Shown here piece after piece: positions 44,864 to 53,547 of a stretch of DNA of 64,000 bases (position 1 is its first letter; each line of letters begins with the position of its first letter). The stretch lies in the NCBI GenBank assembly GCA_934667505.1, contig CAKULY010000007.1, forward strand, positions 19,619 through 83,618, given 5' to 3'. The translations under genes and the position numbers were made by a program. This DNA is from an uncultured Treponema sp. Lineage in GTDB: Bacteria; Spirochaetota; Spirochaetia; Treponematales; Treponemataceae. The notes beneath the pieces are model-generated. The model had not been told where the DNA came from. It saw only the letters and a list, made by a program, of their open reading frames with translations, and did not search any database.

Positions 44864-47020
44864 ATGGCTGAAAAGAAAAATGCAGCAAAAAAAGTTAAGT
44901 CTGCCTCAAAAAAGAATCAGACTTTAGTAATTGTGGAATCTCCTGCAAAAGCTCACACTATCGAAAAGTATCTTGGTTCTGGATATACTGTAAAGGCTAG
45001 TATGGGGCATCTTATAGATCTTCCAAAATCAAGAATGGCAATAGATATTGAAAATAATTTTCAGCCAGAGTATATAACTGTTCGCGGCAGAGCAAAGCTT
45101 TTAAAAGAATTGCAAAAAGATGCAAAAAAATCTGATAAAGTTCTTCTTGCATCCGATAACGACCGCGAAGGGGAAGCTATTGCTTGGCACTTGAACAATG
45201 CCTTAAAAGATAAGACTTCCGCGCAAATAAATAGAATTGTATTTAACGAAATCACTCCTGTAGCAATAAAAGATGCTGTAAAAAATCCTGGCCAGATTGT
45301 AGAAAGCAAAGTTAACGCGCAGAAAGCTAGAAGAGTCTTGGACAGGCTTGTAGGTTACAATCTTAGCCCTCTGTTGTGGGCAAAAGTAAAAAACGGACTT
45401 TCTGCTGGACGCGTTCAGTCTGTTGCTTTGCGGCTTATTTGCGAACGCGAAAAAGAAGTTGAAGATTTTATTCCTGAAGAATATTGGTCTTTGGATGCCG
45501 ATTTTTCAAAGGGAAAAACAAAGTTTTCTGCTCAATTAGTAAAATATAAGGGCGAAACTCCAGAATTAAAGTCAGAATCTGTTGTAAAAGAAATAATCAA
45601 AGAAATTGGAAATTCTAAGTGTGTTGTTTCAAATATAAAGCAAACTGAAAAAACTGTGCGGCCAAAGCCTCCTTTTACTACTTCAAAACTTCAGCAGGCA
45701 GCTGCAAATAAACTTGGTTTTACTTCTAGAAAAACAATGCAGATTGCGCAGCAGCTTTACGAAGGTATAAATATGGGCAGCAGCCGTGTTGGTCTTATAA
45801 CCTATATGCGAACCGATTCAGTTCGTATAAGTGAAACCGCTCTTGCCGATGTTCGCAAATGGCTTGAAAAAAACTATCCGTCAGAATTGCCAGAGCAGCC
45901 TATTCATTACACTGTTGGAAAAGCTGCTCAAGATGCTCATGAAGGTATTCGTCCTACTTACACAGAATATACACCGGATTCTGTAAAAGAGTATCTTTCT
46001 CGCGACCAGTTAAGGCTTTATACAATTATCTGGGAACGTTTCGTTTCTAGCCAGATGAATAATGCAAAGACAACAACCACTAGCGTTGAAATTGCTGCCG
46101 ATGATGCTTTGTTCAGGGCAAGCGCTTCAAAAATTAGTGAAAAAGGTTTTTATAGCGTTATAAAACTGCTTTCTAGCAAAGAAGATAAATCTGGAAATCT
46201 TCCAAGTTTAAAAGTAGGAGAAGCTATAACTGCTGATAATTTTTATCCGGAACAGCACTTTACGCAAGGTCCTGCTAGATATACAGATGCTAGCATTGTA
46301 AGAACCCTTGAAGAAAAAGGAATAGGGCGGCCTTCAACCTATGCTCCAATAATTTCAGTTCTTTTGGACAGGTACTATGTGACAAGGGTAAACAAGCAGC
46401 TAGTGCCGACTCAGCTAGGCAGAATGATTTGCAAGATTCTTGTAGAAAGTTTTCCAGAAGTAATAAATGAGCATTTTACTGCGGAAGTAGAAAACAACCT
46501 TGATAAAGTGGAAGCAAATCAGCTTGTGTGGAACGAAATGATTGCAGATTTTTTTGCACCTTTTAAAAAACGCGTTGACGAGGTAATGCGCAATGTGGAA
46601 AGTGTAAAAGGCTCGCTAGACGAGCCTACTGACAAGATCTGCGAAAAATGCGGAAAGCCTATGGTAAAAAAACTTGGACGCTACGGATTTTTCCTTGCTT
46701 GTTCTGGTTTTCCAGAATGTCACAATACCCGTTCTATTCCTCTTGCAAAATGTCCTATGCCAGGTTGCAATGGCGAAATTGTTGCGAGAAAAACTAAAGG
46801 CAGGGGAAAGGAATTCTATGGTTGCACAAACTATCCTAAGTGCAGTTTTATAACTCATTTTAAACCTATTGATCAGTACTGCCCAAAATGCGGCTGGTTT
46901 CTTGTTGAAAAGTTTGACAAAAAAAATGGAAGCTATAAATCGTGCATAAATCCTGATTGTGATTATTTGCATTCTGCCGATTCTTCAGAAGATGTTGATT
47001 TTTCCGACAAAGAAAAATAA
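44864..47020 (+). CDS. topA: DNA topoisomerase I
   Basis: Type IA enzyme relaxing negative supercoils. 718 residues. The TOPRIM domain opens with VIVESPAKAHTIEKYLG and has the acidic DNDREGEAIAWHL motif; the nucleophilic tyrosine is in VGLITYMRTDSVRIS. Three C-terminal four-cysteine zinc modules start at CEKCGKP, CPMPGCNG and CPKCGWF. ATG 44864 is preferred to 44858 because AAGGA ends 6 nt before it. Confidence 0.97.
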   Translation: MAEKKNAAKKVKSASKKNQTLVIVESPAKAHTIEKYLGSGYTVKASMGHLIDLPKSRMAIDIENNFQPEYITVRGRAKLLKELQKDAKKSDKVLLASDNDREGEAIAWHLNNALKDKTSAQINRIVFNEITPVAIKDAVKNPGQIVESKVNAQKARRVLDRLVGYNLSPLLWAKVKNGLSAGRVQSVALRLICEREKEVEDFIPEEYWSLDADFSKGKTKFSAQLVKYKGETPELKSESVVKEIIKEIGNSKCVVSNIKQTEKTVRPKPPFTTSKLQQAAANKLGFTSRKTMQIAQQLYEGINMGSSRVGLITYMRTDSVRISETALADVRKWLEKNYPSELPEQPIHYTVGKAAQDAHEGIRPTYTEYTPDSVKEYLSRDQLRLYTIIWERFVSSQMNNAKTTTTSVEIAADDALFRASASKISEKGFYSVIKLLSSKEDKSGNLPSLKVGEAITADNFYPEQHFTQGPARYTDASIVRTLEEKGIGRPSTYAPIISVLLDRYYVTRVNKQLVPTQLGRMICKILVESFPEVINEHFTAEVENNLDKVEANQLVWNEMIADFFAPFKKRVDEVMRNVESVKGSLDEPTDKICEKCGKPMVKKLGRYGFFLACSGFPECHNTRSIPLAKCPMPGCNGEIVARKTKGRGKEFYGCTNYPKCSFITHFKPIDQYCPKCGWFLVEKFDKKNGSYKSCINPDCDYLHSADSSEDVDFSDKEK

Positions 47021-47044
47021 TCTTTTAATGCTGAAGGTTAGATT

Positions 47045-47944
47045 ATGAAAACCGTGTCGCAGCTTGCTATTGAATTTTTAGTCTACTTAGATTCTGTTCG
47101 AGGCTTTAGCAGTAATTCAGTAGTTGCTTATAAAAATAATCTTTCTCATCTTGAAGAACTTGTTGGCTCTGATAAGAATATTGAAGATATTGTTTCCAAT
47201 GATTTAAGGCTTTGCATCGCTAAGCTAAGCGAAGAAAAAAAATCAAGTGCAAGCATAAATCAATTTATTGCAGCAGTGCGGGCTTTTTTTTCTTATTGCA
47301 GAAAATTTGGATACATTGAAAAGAATCCTGCTTTGGATTTAAAAAGTGTAAAAATTCCTAAGCATTTGCCTCGTTTCTTGACTTCTGCAGAAGTTGACTC
47401 TTTGTGTTCTCTTCCTGCAAAAAACGAGCTGCTTTGGGAAAAACGTGACAAAGCCTTGTTCGAAATGATGTATTCCTCTGGCTGCAGGGTGAGCGAAATT
47501 GTTTCTTTAAAATTAAATGATTTTCAAAACGAAAATTCTAGCGCGATTGTAAAAGGAAAGGGAAGCAAAGAGCGTAAAGTTTACTTTGAAGATGATGCAA
47601 AGGCTGCGTTAAAGGTGTACTTAGAAGACAGAAAAAAACGTTTTGCAGAAAATAATAAAAATCCTTTTGTTTTTGTAAATCAGCAAGGAAAGCCGCTTAC
47701 AGCAGGAGGCGTAAGATATATTCTTTCAAGATACAGCGGCAATGAGGGATTAAAGCATCATATTTCGCCGCATGCTCTAAGGCATACTTTTGCAACGGCT
47801 ATGCTTTCAAATGGCGCAGATGTAAGAATCGTGCAAGAAATGCTGGGCCATTCGAATATTTCTACAACACAAAAATATACGCATATAACAACTTCTCAGC
47901 TTATAGAAATTTATAATCATGCACATCCTCACGGCGAGAAATAA
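47045..47944 (+). CDS. Tyrosine recombinase, XerC/XerD-like (second)
   Basis: 299 residues with core-binding domain (about 5-90) and catalytic motifs SSGCRVSEIVSLK, KGKGSKERKVYF, HALRHTFATAMLS and LGHSNISTTQKYTHI, all residues intact. It follows topA by 24 bp. With the paralogue at 42002 it supplies both members of a XerCD dif recombination pair within 6 kb; which is C and which is D is not decided. Confidence 0.92.
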   Translation: MKTVSQLAIEFLVYLDSVRGFSSNSVVAYKNNLSHLEELVGSDKNIEDIVSNDLRLCIAKLSEEKKSSASINQFIAAVRAFFSYCRKFGYIEKNPALDLKSVKIPKHLPRFLTSAEVDSLCSLPAKNELLWEKRDKALFEMMYSSGCRVSEIVSLKLNDFQNENSSAIVKGKGSKERKVYFEDDAKAALKVYLEDRKKRFAENNKNPFVFVNQQGKPLTAGGVRYILSRYSGNEGLKHHISPHALRHTFATAMLSNGADVRIVQEMLGHSNISTTQKYTHITTSQLIEIYNHAHPHGEK

Positions 47945-47993
47945 CGGTTTTTAGTTGTCCTGAAAAAAGTTGGCAGCTTCATTTAACTAGAAA

Positions 47994-48192
47994 GGCGAAA
48001 GTCGAGTTTTTAGAAAAGTAAATAAAAGCGTAAGCGAATTTACAATTTGTGAAGATTTTGTGCGATAAGAACAACTAAGGTTGCATAGCAACCCAACCGA
48101 TTCAAACGAAGTGCGAGCACAACCATCTGTAGCAAATTGGAAATTCGCTGAAAGCGTTTCTTTTCACAGTTATAAAAAACTCGACTTTCGCC
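47994..48192. repeat. Near-full copy 2 of the ~190-bp GTCGAGTTTTT inverted-repeat element
   Basis: Perfect 18-bp terminal inverted repeats GGCGAAAGTCGAGTTTTT (47994-48011) and its complement (48175-48192). Internal pairs: a 17-nt arm at 48033-48049 with 48133-48149 (one mismatch), and a central hairpin GGTTGC-ATA-GCAACC at 48079-48093. It is the reverse complement of the copy at 29781. No ORF is supported. It fills most of the 327-bp xer-hslV gap. Confidence 0.85.
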
Positions 48193-48257
48193 CTATGACA
48201 TTTTTTTCTTGATGTTTTTTCTTTGCAAACAGAATATAATTTTGATATATTAAAGTT

Positions 48258-48263
48258 TATAAT
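48258..48263 (+). promoter_or_regulatory. -10 box of hslVU
   Basis: Perfect TATAAT ending 8 nt before the ATG at 48272. It supports 48272 as the hslV start and another near-leaderless message. No clear -35 was found. Confidence 0.45.
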
Positions 48264-48271
48264 ATGTTTTA

Positions 48272-48823
48272 ATGGGATATGCTATGTCAAAAACAAAAAT
48301 TAGAAGCACAACTATTCTTGCCGTAAGAAAAGACGGTCATGTAGCAATGGCTGGCGATGGTCAGTGTACACTTGGCGAAACCGTTTGCAAGGGAAATTCT
48401 AGAAAATTGCGAAAAATTTATGACGGAAAAATCATAACAGGATTTGCAGGCTCTGTTGCAGATGCCTTTACTCTTCTTGATAGATTTGAAACAAAAGTAA
48501 AGGAATATAACGGAGATATTATGCGTTCCGCTGTAGAGCTCGTAAAAGCTTGGAGGACGGACCGCACGTTGCAAAAGCTGGAAGCAATGCTTTTGGTTGC
48601 TGATAAAGATAAAACTCTTCTTATTAGCGGAGATGGAAACGTTATTGAGCCTGAAAAAGATGCCATCGCGATTGGTTCTGGTGGAAATTACGCATATTCT
48701 GCCGCTTTAGCTTATTTGGACTGTTCTGATTTGTCTGCAAGAGAAATTGCAGAACGCTCTCTTCATATTGCTGGAAGAATTTGCATTTATACAAACGAAA
48801 ATATAACTATCGAAGAACTTTAA
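48272..48823 (+). CDS. hslV: ATP-dependent protease peptidase subunit HslV
   Basis: Proteasome-like threonine protease core that works with the HslU unfoldase. 183 residues from ATG 48272, or 179 from ATG 48284. The nucleophile is the first Thr of [19 protein letters not shown], which follows an 8-12 residue propeptide longer than the single Met in E. coli Hsl[16 protein letters not shown] is the other family block. hslU follows 9 bp later with AAGGA. Confidence 0.95.
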   Translation: MGYAMSKTKIRSTTILAVRKDGHVAMAGDGQCTLGETVCKGNSRKLRKIYDGKIITGFAGSVADAFTLLDRFETKVKEYNGDIMRSAVELVKAWRTDRTLQKLEAMLLVADKDKTLLISGDGNVIEPEKDAIAIGSGGNYAYSAALAYLDCSDLSAREIAERSLHIAGRICIYTNENITIEEL

Positions 48824-48832
48824 GGATTTTTT

Positions 48833-50215
48833 ATGGAAAACATGGATTTACCTTCTCTTGAAAACAAGGTGGAATTAACACCTAAGCAGATTGTGGAAAA
48901 ACTTAATCAATATATCATTGGCCAGACAAAAGCAAAAAAATCAGTTGCCATCGCTTTAAGAAATCGCACTAGAAGACTTAGGCTTCCAGAAGAAATAAGA
49001 GATGAAGTCGCTCCAAAAAATATTTTGATGATTGGACCTACAGGCTGTGGAAAAACAGAAATCGCCAGAAGATTAGCAAAGCTTTGCAATTCTCCGTTTT
49101 TAAAAGTCGAGGCTACAAAGTATACTGAAGTTGGTTATGTTGGCCGTGATGTTGAATCTATGGTTAGAGATTTGATGTCAGTCGGATATAAAAACGTAAA
49201 AGCCGAAATGGAAGAGCAGCTTCGCGAAAAATCTGTTTCTATTGTTGAAGAAAAACTTCTTGACTTGCTTTTGCCAGGATCTTCGGATAAAAGCAAAAAT
49301 GAAGAAAATTTACCAGAAAACAAAGACGAATCTACAAGAGAAAAATTCCGCCAAATGCTGCGCGAAGGAAAACTAGAAGAGCGCGAAGTAGAAGTTTCTA
49401 TTTCAAATAGGCAGGGCGGATTTCCTAGCATGGAAATAATAGCAGGTGGTAGCCTGGATGATCTTCAAAATAGCATGCAGAGCCTTGCAGGAATGTTAGG
49501 TGGCGCCAGGCGCAATAAAAAAAGGACAGTTTCCATAAAAGAAGCTCGAAAAATTCTTACAGAAGAAACTCTGGATAACTTGGTAGACAACGATAAAGTT
49601 GCTCAGATTGCAAAAGATAGAGTTGAAAACAGCGGAATTATCTTTATTGATGAAATCGACAAAATTGCCGTTCATGGAGAAAGCCATGGACAAGATGTTA
49701 GCAGAGAAGGGGTTCAGAGGGATATTCTTCCTATCGTAGAAGGAAGCAATGTAAATACCAAATTTGGGGTTATAAACACAACTCATATACTGTTCATTGC
49801 TGCCGGTGCATTTAGCGTCGCCGCTCCTAGCGACCTTATTCCAGAGCTTCAAGGCCGTTTTCCGTTAAGAGTTGAATTAGAATCTCTTAATAAAGAAGAT
49901 TTTAAACGAATTTTAACAGAACCAAAAAACAGCTTGATAATGCAGTATACTTCTTTGTTGGAAACTGAAGGTGTAAAGCTTGAGCTTACAGAATCTGCAA
50001 TTGACAGGATGAGCGCTATTGCAGAAGAAGTTAATGCTTCTGCTGAAAACATTGGAGCTAGACGACTTCAGACAATAATGGAAAAAGTTCTTTCAGATAT
50101 AAATTTTGATGCAGACGAACATGCTGGCGAAACAATAACAATCGATGTTGACTATGTTAATGAAAAGCTGGGAGATGTTGTTCAAAATCAAGATTTAAGC
50201 AGATATATTTTGTAA
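48833..50215 (+). CDS. hslU: ATP-dependent protease ATPase subunit HslU
   Basis: AAA+ unfoldase feeding HslV. 460 residues. Walker A GPTGCGKTE near residue 65, the pore/VGRDVESMVRDL segment after it, a variable intermediate domain, Walker B IIFIDEIDKIA near 269, and the C-terminal DLSRYIL tail that docks on HslV. It lies just upstream of the flagellar operon, an arrangement I recall from other spirochaetes such as Borrelia. Confidence 0.96.
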   Translation: MENMDLPSLENKVELTPKQIVEKLNQYIIGQTKAKKSVAIALRNRTRRLRLPEEIRDEVAPKNILMIGPTGCGKTEIARRLAKLCNSPFLKVEATKYTEVGYVGRDVESMVRDLMSVGYKNVKAEMEEQLREKSVSIVEEKLLDLLLPGSSDKSKNEENLPENKDESTREKFRQMLREGKLEEREVEVSISNRQGGFPSMEIIAGGSLDDLQNSMQSLAGMLGGARRNKKRTVSIKEARKILTEETLDNLVDNDKVAQIAKDRVENSGIIFIDEIDKIAVHGESHGQDVSREGVQRDILPIVEGSNVNTKFGVINTTHILFIAAGAFSVAAPSDLIPELQGRFPLRVELESLNKEDFKRILTEPKNSLIMQYTSLLETEGVKLELTESAIDRMSAIAEEVNASAENIGARRLQTIMEKVLSDINFDADEHAGETITIDVDYVNEKLGDVVQNQDLSRYIL

Positions 50216-50270
50216 ATTTTGCAAAAAGTTATAAATATTTTTTTTATAAAACCGAGAATTATTGTAAGAA

Positions 50271-50298
50271 CAGTCTGAATTAGTTTTAGTTCAGGCTG
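50271..50298 (+). promoter_or_regulatory. Hairpin in front of flgB
   Basis: CAGTCTGAA and TTCAGGCTG form a 9-bp stem (one G-U pair) around a 10-nt loop. No strong T-run follows. It could weakly end hslVU transcription or lie in the flgB leader. Confidence 0.45.
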
Positions 50299-50336
50299 TA
50301 TTTAAAATCTTTAAAACTAATTTTCGGGATGTCAAA

Positions 50337-50753
50337 ATGAACAGTTTTACAAGATCTGTAGATTTATTGCAGCGTTCAATGGATGTTTGCAGTTTGCGTT
50401 ACCAAGTTACTGCAGACAACCTTTCAAATAGCGAAGTGCCTGATTTTAAACGTTCTGTTGTTAATTTTGAAAGCGAATTAAAACGGGCCTTTGAAAGTGA
50501 GCAGAAGGCTAAAAACTCTTTTCAATTAACGCTTGCAGACCCTAGACATATTTCTCTTCAAGAACCTTATGATTATCGGGAAGTTCAGCCAAGACGAGTT
50601 CTTGATTACACAACAACAGCTAAAGCCAACGGAAATAATGTTGATGCAGAAACTGAAGCAAACAATATCCTTCAGATTCAAATGCAGTATAGGCTTCTTT
50701 CTCAGCTTACAAATTTTGAATTTTCACAGCTGAATACTGCGATGAGCAAATAG
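50337..50753 (+). CDS. flgB: Flagellar basal-body rod protein FlgB
   Basis: Proximal rod component of the periplasmic flagellum. 138 residues. The rod-family N-terminal helix (LQRSMDVCSLRYQVTADNLSNSEVPDF) with the conserved ANNxANxxTPG-like pattern is present, and a C-terminal coiled segment ends the protein. It is the first gene of the eight-gene operon. A hairpin repeat separates it from flgC. Confidence 0.94.
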   Translation: MNSFTRSVDLLQRSMDVCSLRYQVTADNLSNSEVPDFKRSVVNFESELKRAFESEQKAKNSFQLTLADPRHISLQEPYDYREVQPRRVLDYTTTAKANGNNVDAETEANNILQIQMQYRLLSQLTNFEFSQLNTAMSK

Positions 50754-50760
50754 GCATAGA

Positions 50761-50806
50761 AAAACCGGAGATTCAAGGTCTTGACCGTGCCTTGACCAGA
50801 CGTATT
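50761..50806 (+). repeat. ~50-bp hairpin repeat between flgB and flgC
   Basis: Starts AAAACCGGAGATTCAAGG and ends CCTTGACCAGACGTATT, matching the copies at 39412 and 63830. TCAAGG (50773-50778) pairs with CCTTGA (50790-50795). It lies in the only sizeable gap before flgC. Confidence 0.72.
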
Positions 50807-50851
50807 GACTTTTTATAGGGAAGATAAAAACAGCCAAAAGCGAGGTGGAAT

Positions 50852-51310
50852 ATGGGACTTTTTACATCAATTAATATTGCTGCTACAGGAATGAGCGCAG
50901 AACGCCTTCGTTCTGATGTTATCTCAAACAATATTGCTAATGCTTCTACAACAAGAACTCAAGAAGGAGGAGCATTTAAACGTTCTAGAGTTATTTTTGA
51001 ACCTGTAAGTTCAAAACGCCCGCAATGGAGAAGTCCTTTCTGTCCAGAAGATTTAGACAATGGTCCTGGCAAAGGTGTAAAAGTCCGTGAAATTGTAAAA
51101 GACACAACGCCCGGAAATATGGTTTATTCTCCTGAACATCCAGATGCAATAAAATCAGGACCAAATGCAGGCTATGTTGAATATCCTAATGTAAATATTG
51201 TAAATGAAATGGTAGATCTTATAAGCGCAAGCCGTGCTTATGAAGCCAATTCTACTGTTGTAGAAGGCGCAAAATCAATGTTTGGCGCAGCTCTTGAAAT
51301 TGGCCGCTAG
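50852..51310 (+). CDS. flgC: Flagellar basal-body rod protein FlgC
   Basis: Proximal rod protein, 152 residues. The N-terminal motif INIAATGMSAERLRSDVISNNIANAST is diagnostic, and the C-terminal VNEMVDLISASRAYEAN is the flagellar rod/hook C-terminal signature. GAGGTGG lies just before the ATG. Confidence 0.95.
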   Translation: MGLFTSINIAATGMSAERLRSDVISNNIANASTTRTQEGGAFKRSRVIFEPVSSKRPQWRSPFCPEDLDNGPGKGVKVREIVKDTTPGNMVYSPEHPDAIKSGPNAGYVEYPNVNIVNEMVDLISASRAYEANSTVVEGAKSMFGAALEIGR

Positions 51311-51346
51311 TCTTGCTTTTTTTTATGCGGCAAGCATTTAATTGAA

Positions 51347-51375
51347 TTGACAATGTTTGTTTGATGAATGATAAT
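51347..51375 (+). promoter_or_regulatory. Possible internal promoter before fliE
   Basis: TTGACA at 51347-51352, a 17-nt spacer and GATAAT at 51370-51375, 15 nt before the preferred fliE start. It may boost the distal part of the operon. Confidence 0.45.
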
Positions 51376-51390
51376 ATTCATGGTGAAAAA

Positions 51391-51741
51391 ATGAAAATTC
51401 CTGAAATAAGTGCTTTGAATTTAGTTCGAACAGAATCTGCTCATCAAGAAAATGGCGTGTTATCCCTTGGCAAAACTTCATCTTTTGAAAATTCCGCAAA
51501 AAATTCTATAGAAAAAACTAGACGTTCTTTTGATGAATATCTAATGGAAGCTTTTAAGAATATGAATCAAAATCAAGTTGATGTTGAGCATCTTCAAGAA
51601 AAAGTTATAACAGATCCAGAATCCGTTGATATTCACGATGTTACAATTGCAATGTCGAAAGCGAAAATGTCTTTAAATCTTGCGAAAACTGTTATAGACC
51701 GGCTTGTTCAAGGCTGGTCAGAAATTACGACTACTAGATAA
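51391..51741 (+). CDS. fliE: Flagellar hook-basal body protein FliE
   Basis: Adapter between MS ring and rod. 116 residues from ATG 51391 (MKIPEISALNLVRTE), chosen because GGTGA precedes it by about 6 nt; an ATG at 51361 in frame is less likely. The C-terminal half FDEYLMEAFKNMNQNQVDV...IHDVTIAMSKAKMSLNLAKTV (shortened) is the conserved FliE helix pair. Confidence 0.9.
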   Translation: MKIPEISALNLVRTESAHQENGVLSLGKTSSFENSAKNSIEKTRRSFDEYLMEAFKNMNQNQVDVEHLQEKVITDPESVDIHDVTIAMSKAKMSLNLAKTVIDRLVQGWSEITTTR

Positions 51742-51827
51742 GCTATTAAAAATAACTAGTCAGAATTTATTTAATGTGATAGAATAATCTATATAAATTT
51801 CTATAAATTCGTTCATAGGAGGGGAAC

Positions 51828-53543
51828 ATGAACGAATGGCTTAAAAAGATGGCTGAAAAACTCAAAGATTTTTGGAAGAATAGTTCAGTCGTCAAAAAAG
51901 TTATTCTATTTTCTGTAATTGCAGTCATATTGATAGCTATAGTTGTAACCGCAAAAGTTTCTGCTAGGCCATCTACTGTCAGACTTTTTAATGCCTCTGT
52001 TACAAATGAAAATACAAGGTCTCAAATTTTAGATCGTCTTTCAGAACTTAATGTTTCTGCTAGTATTGATGATAACGGTTATATCAATATAGATAGAAAT
52101 GCCGATAAAAAGAAGGTTGTTTCGATTCTTATGTCAGAAGGATTGACACCTTCTACTTGGGATCCTTTTGAAGAATATTACAACCGCTCTTGGTCTGCAA
52201 CTGATGCAGAGCAGAATGTCCGCCTAAAAAATGCTGTAACTGAGCGGCTTCAGCAGCAGCTTGAAGTTTTAGACGATATAAATACAGCTTTTGTTACAAT
52301 AAATATTCCTAAAACAGAACTTTTTACAGCGGATCAAAATCCTGTTTCCGCAGGAATTGTTCTTAAGCTTTCTCCTAGAAGCGATCTTTCTACGAACAAA
52401 AAAAAGCAAAAGAATTTGGAAAGGCTTGTTTTAAATCTCGTTGAAGGATTAAAACCTGAAAATCTTACAATTTCAGATACTGAAAACAACGTTCTTAATG
52501 ATTTTACGGGTCTTGAAGACGCAAATCGGCTTACCAATGTTCAGTTGGAACAAAAAATAAGACATCAAGAAGAAGCGAAATTAAAGGCGAATATTCTCAA
52601 CCACTTGCAGGAAATTGTAAAGCCAAAAAGAATTGGTGACCTTGTCGTTAACTGCGAAATGGATATGAGCCAAGAATCTTCAGAGGATACAATCTATACT
52701 CCAATACAGAGAAAGGCTGATAATCCAAATACTCCTTATGATGAGTCTGAATATGTAGATACAGTGCCAATTAGTGAGCAAAAAGTTGAAAAAGAATGGA
52801 AAGGTACAGGATATAATCCAGAAGGTCCAGCTGGTGTAGAAGGAAATAATCCTCCTACATATAGCGATATGTCAAATGTGATAGGTTCTACTAAGGAAGT
52901 TGGCACTACACGAAATAATGTAATAAATACTTCTCATGTAAAAAAGACAAGGTCTCCTGTTATTGGAAAAACTTCTGTTTCCGTTAATATTGATGGCGTT
53001 TGGACAATCGCAAAGGATAGCAAGACACACGCTTATCTTATAGATGAAGAAACCGGACACCTTGTATGGAATTACACGCCTGTAACAGAAAATGATTTGT
53101 CAGATTTTACAAAACTCGTAAGGGCTGCAATAAATTATGATGCTTCTCGCGGAGATATTGTTAGTGTTACAAATGTCCAAGTGGATCGTTCCGAAGAACA
53201 CCAGGCTTTTGAAGATGACTATTTTAAGAAGATACGAACAAGAAATACTGTTCTTTTAGCATTGGCAGCAGTTGCTGTGGTTCTTGTTGGATTTATTCTG
53301 TTCCGTATTATTAGCAAAGAAATTGAGCGAAGAAAACGCCTTCGCGAAGAAGAATTGCTTAGACAAGCGCAGGCCGCTAGAGAGCAGGCTCTTTGGGATG
53401 CAAAAGAAGATGCAAATATGCAAGTTACAATGTCTGTTGAAGAGAGCCGAAGAGCGGAACTTCAAGAAAATGCTATTAATATGGCAAAAGAACATCCTGA
53501 AGATGTCGCTATGCTCATACGAACTTGGTTGATGGAGGAATAG
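51828..53543 (+). CDS. fliF: Flagellar MS-ring protein FliF
   Basis: 571 residues. Two transmembrane helices (near 22-44 and 478-498) flank the periplasmic ring-building motifs; KVSARPSTVRLFNASVTNEN begins the first. The C-terminal cytoplasmic tail (from about 500) binds FliG and ends NMAKEHPEDVAMLIRTWLMEE. AGGAGG precedes the ATG. fliG starts 4 bp after the stop. Confidence 0.95.
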   Translation: MNEWLKKMAEKLKDFWKNSSVVKKVILFSVIAVILIAIVVTAKVSARPSTVRLFNASVTNENTRSQILDRLSELNVSASIDDNGYINIDRNADKKKVVSILMSEGLTPSTWDPFEEYYNRSWSATDAEQNVRLKNAVTERLQQQLEVLDDINTAFVTINIPKTELFTADQNPVSAGIVLKLSPRSDLSTNKKKQKNLERLVLNLVEGLKPENLTISDTENNVLNDFTGLEDANRLTNVQLEQKIRHQEEAKLKANILNHLQEIVKPKRIGDLVVNCEMDMSQESSEDTIYTPIQRKADNPNTPYDESEYVDTVPISEQKVEKEWKGTGYNPEGPAGVEGNNPPTYSDMSNVIGSTKEVGTTRNNVINTSHVKKTRSPVIGKTSVSVNIDGVWTIAKDSKTHAYLIDEETGHLVWNYTPVTENDLSDFTKLVRAAINYDASRGDIVSVTNVQVDRSEEHQAFEDDYFKKIRTRNTVLLALAAVAVVLVGFILFRIISKEIERRKRLREEELLRQAQAAREQALWDAKEDANMQVTMSVEESRRAELQENAINMAKEHPEDVAMLIRTWLMEE

Positions 53544-53547
53544 AAGA

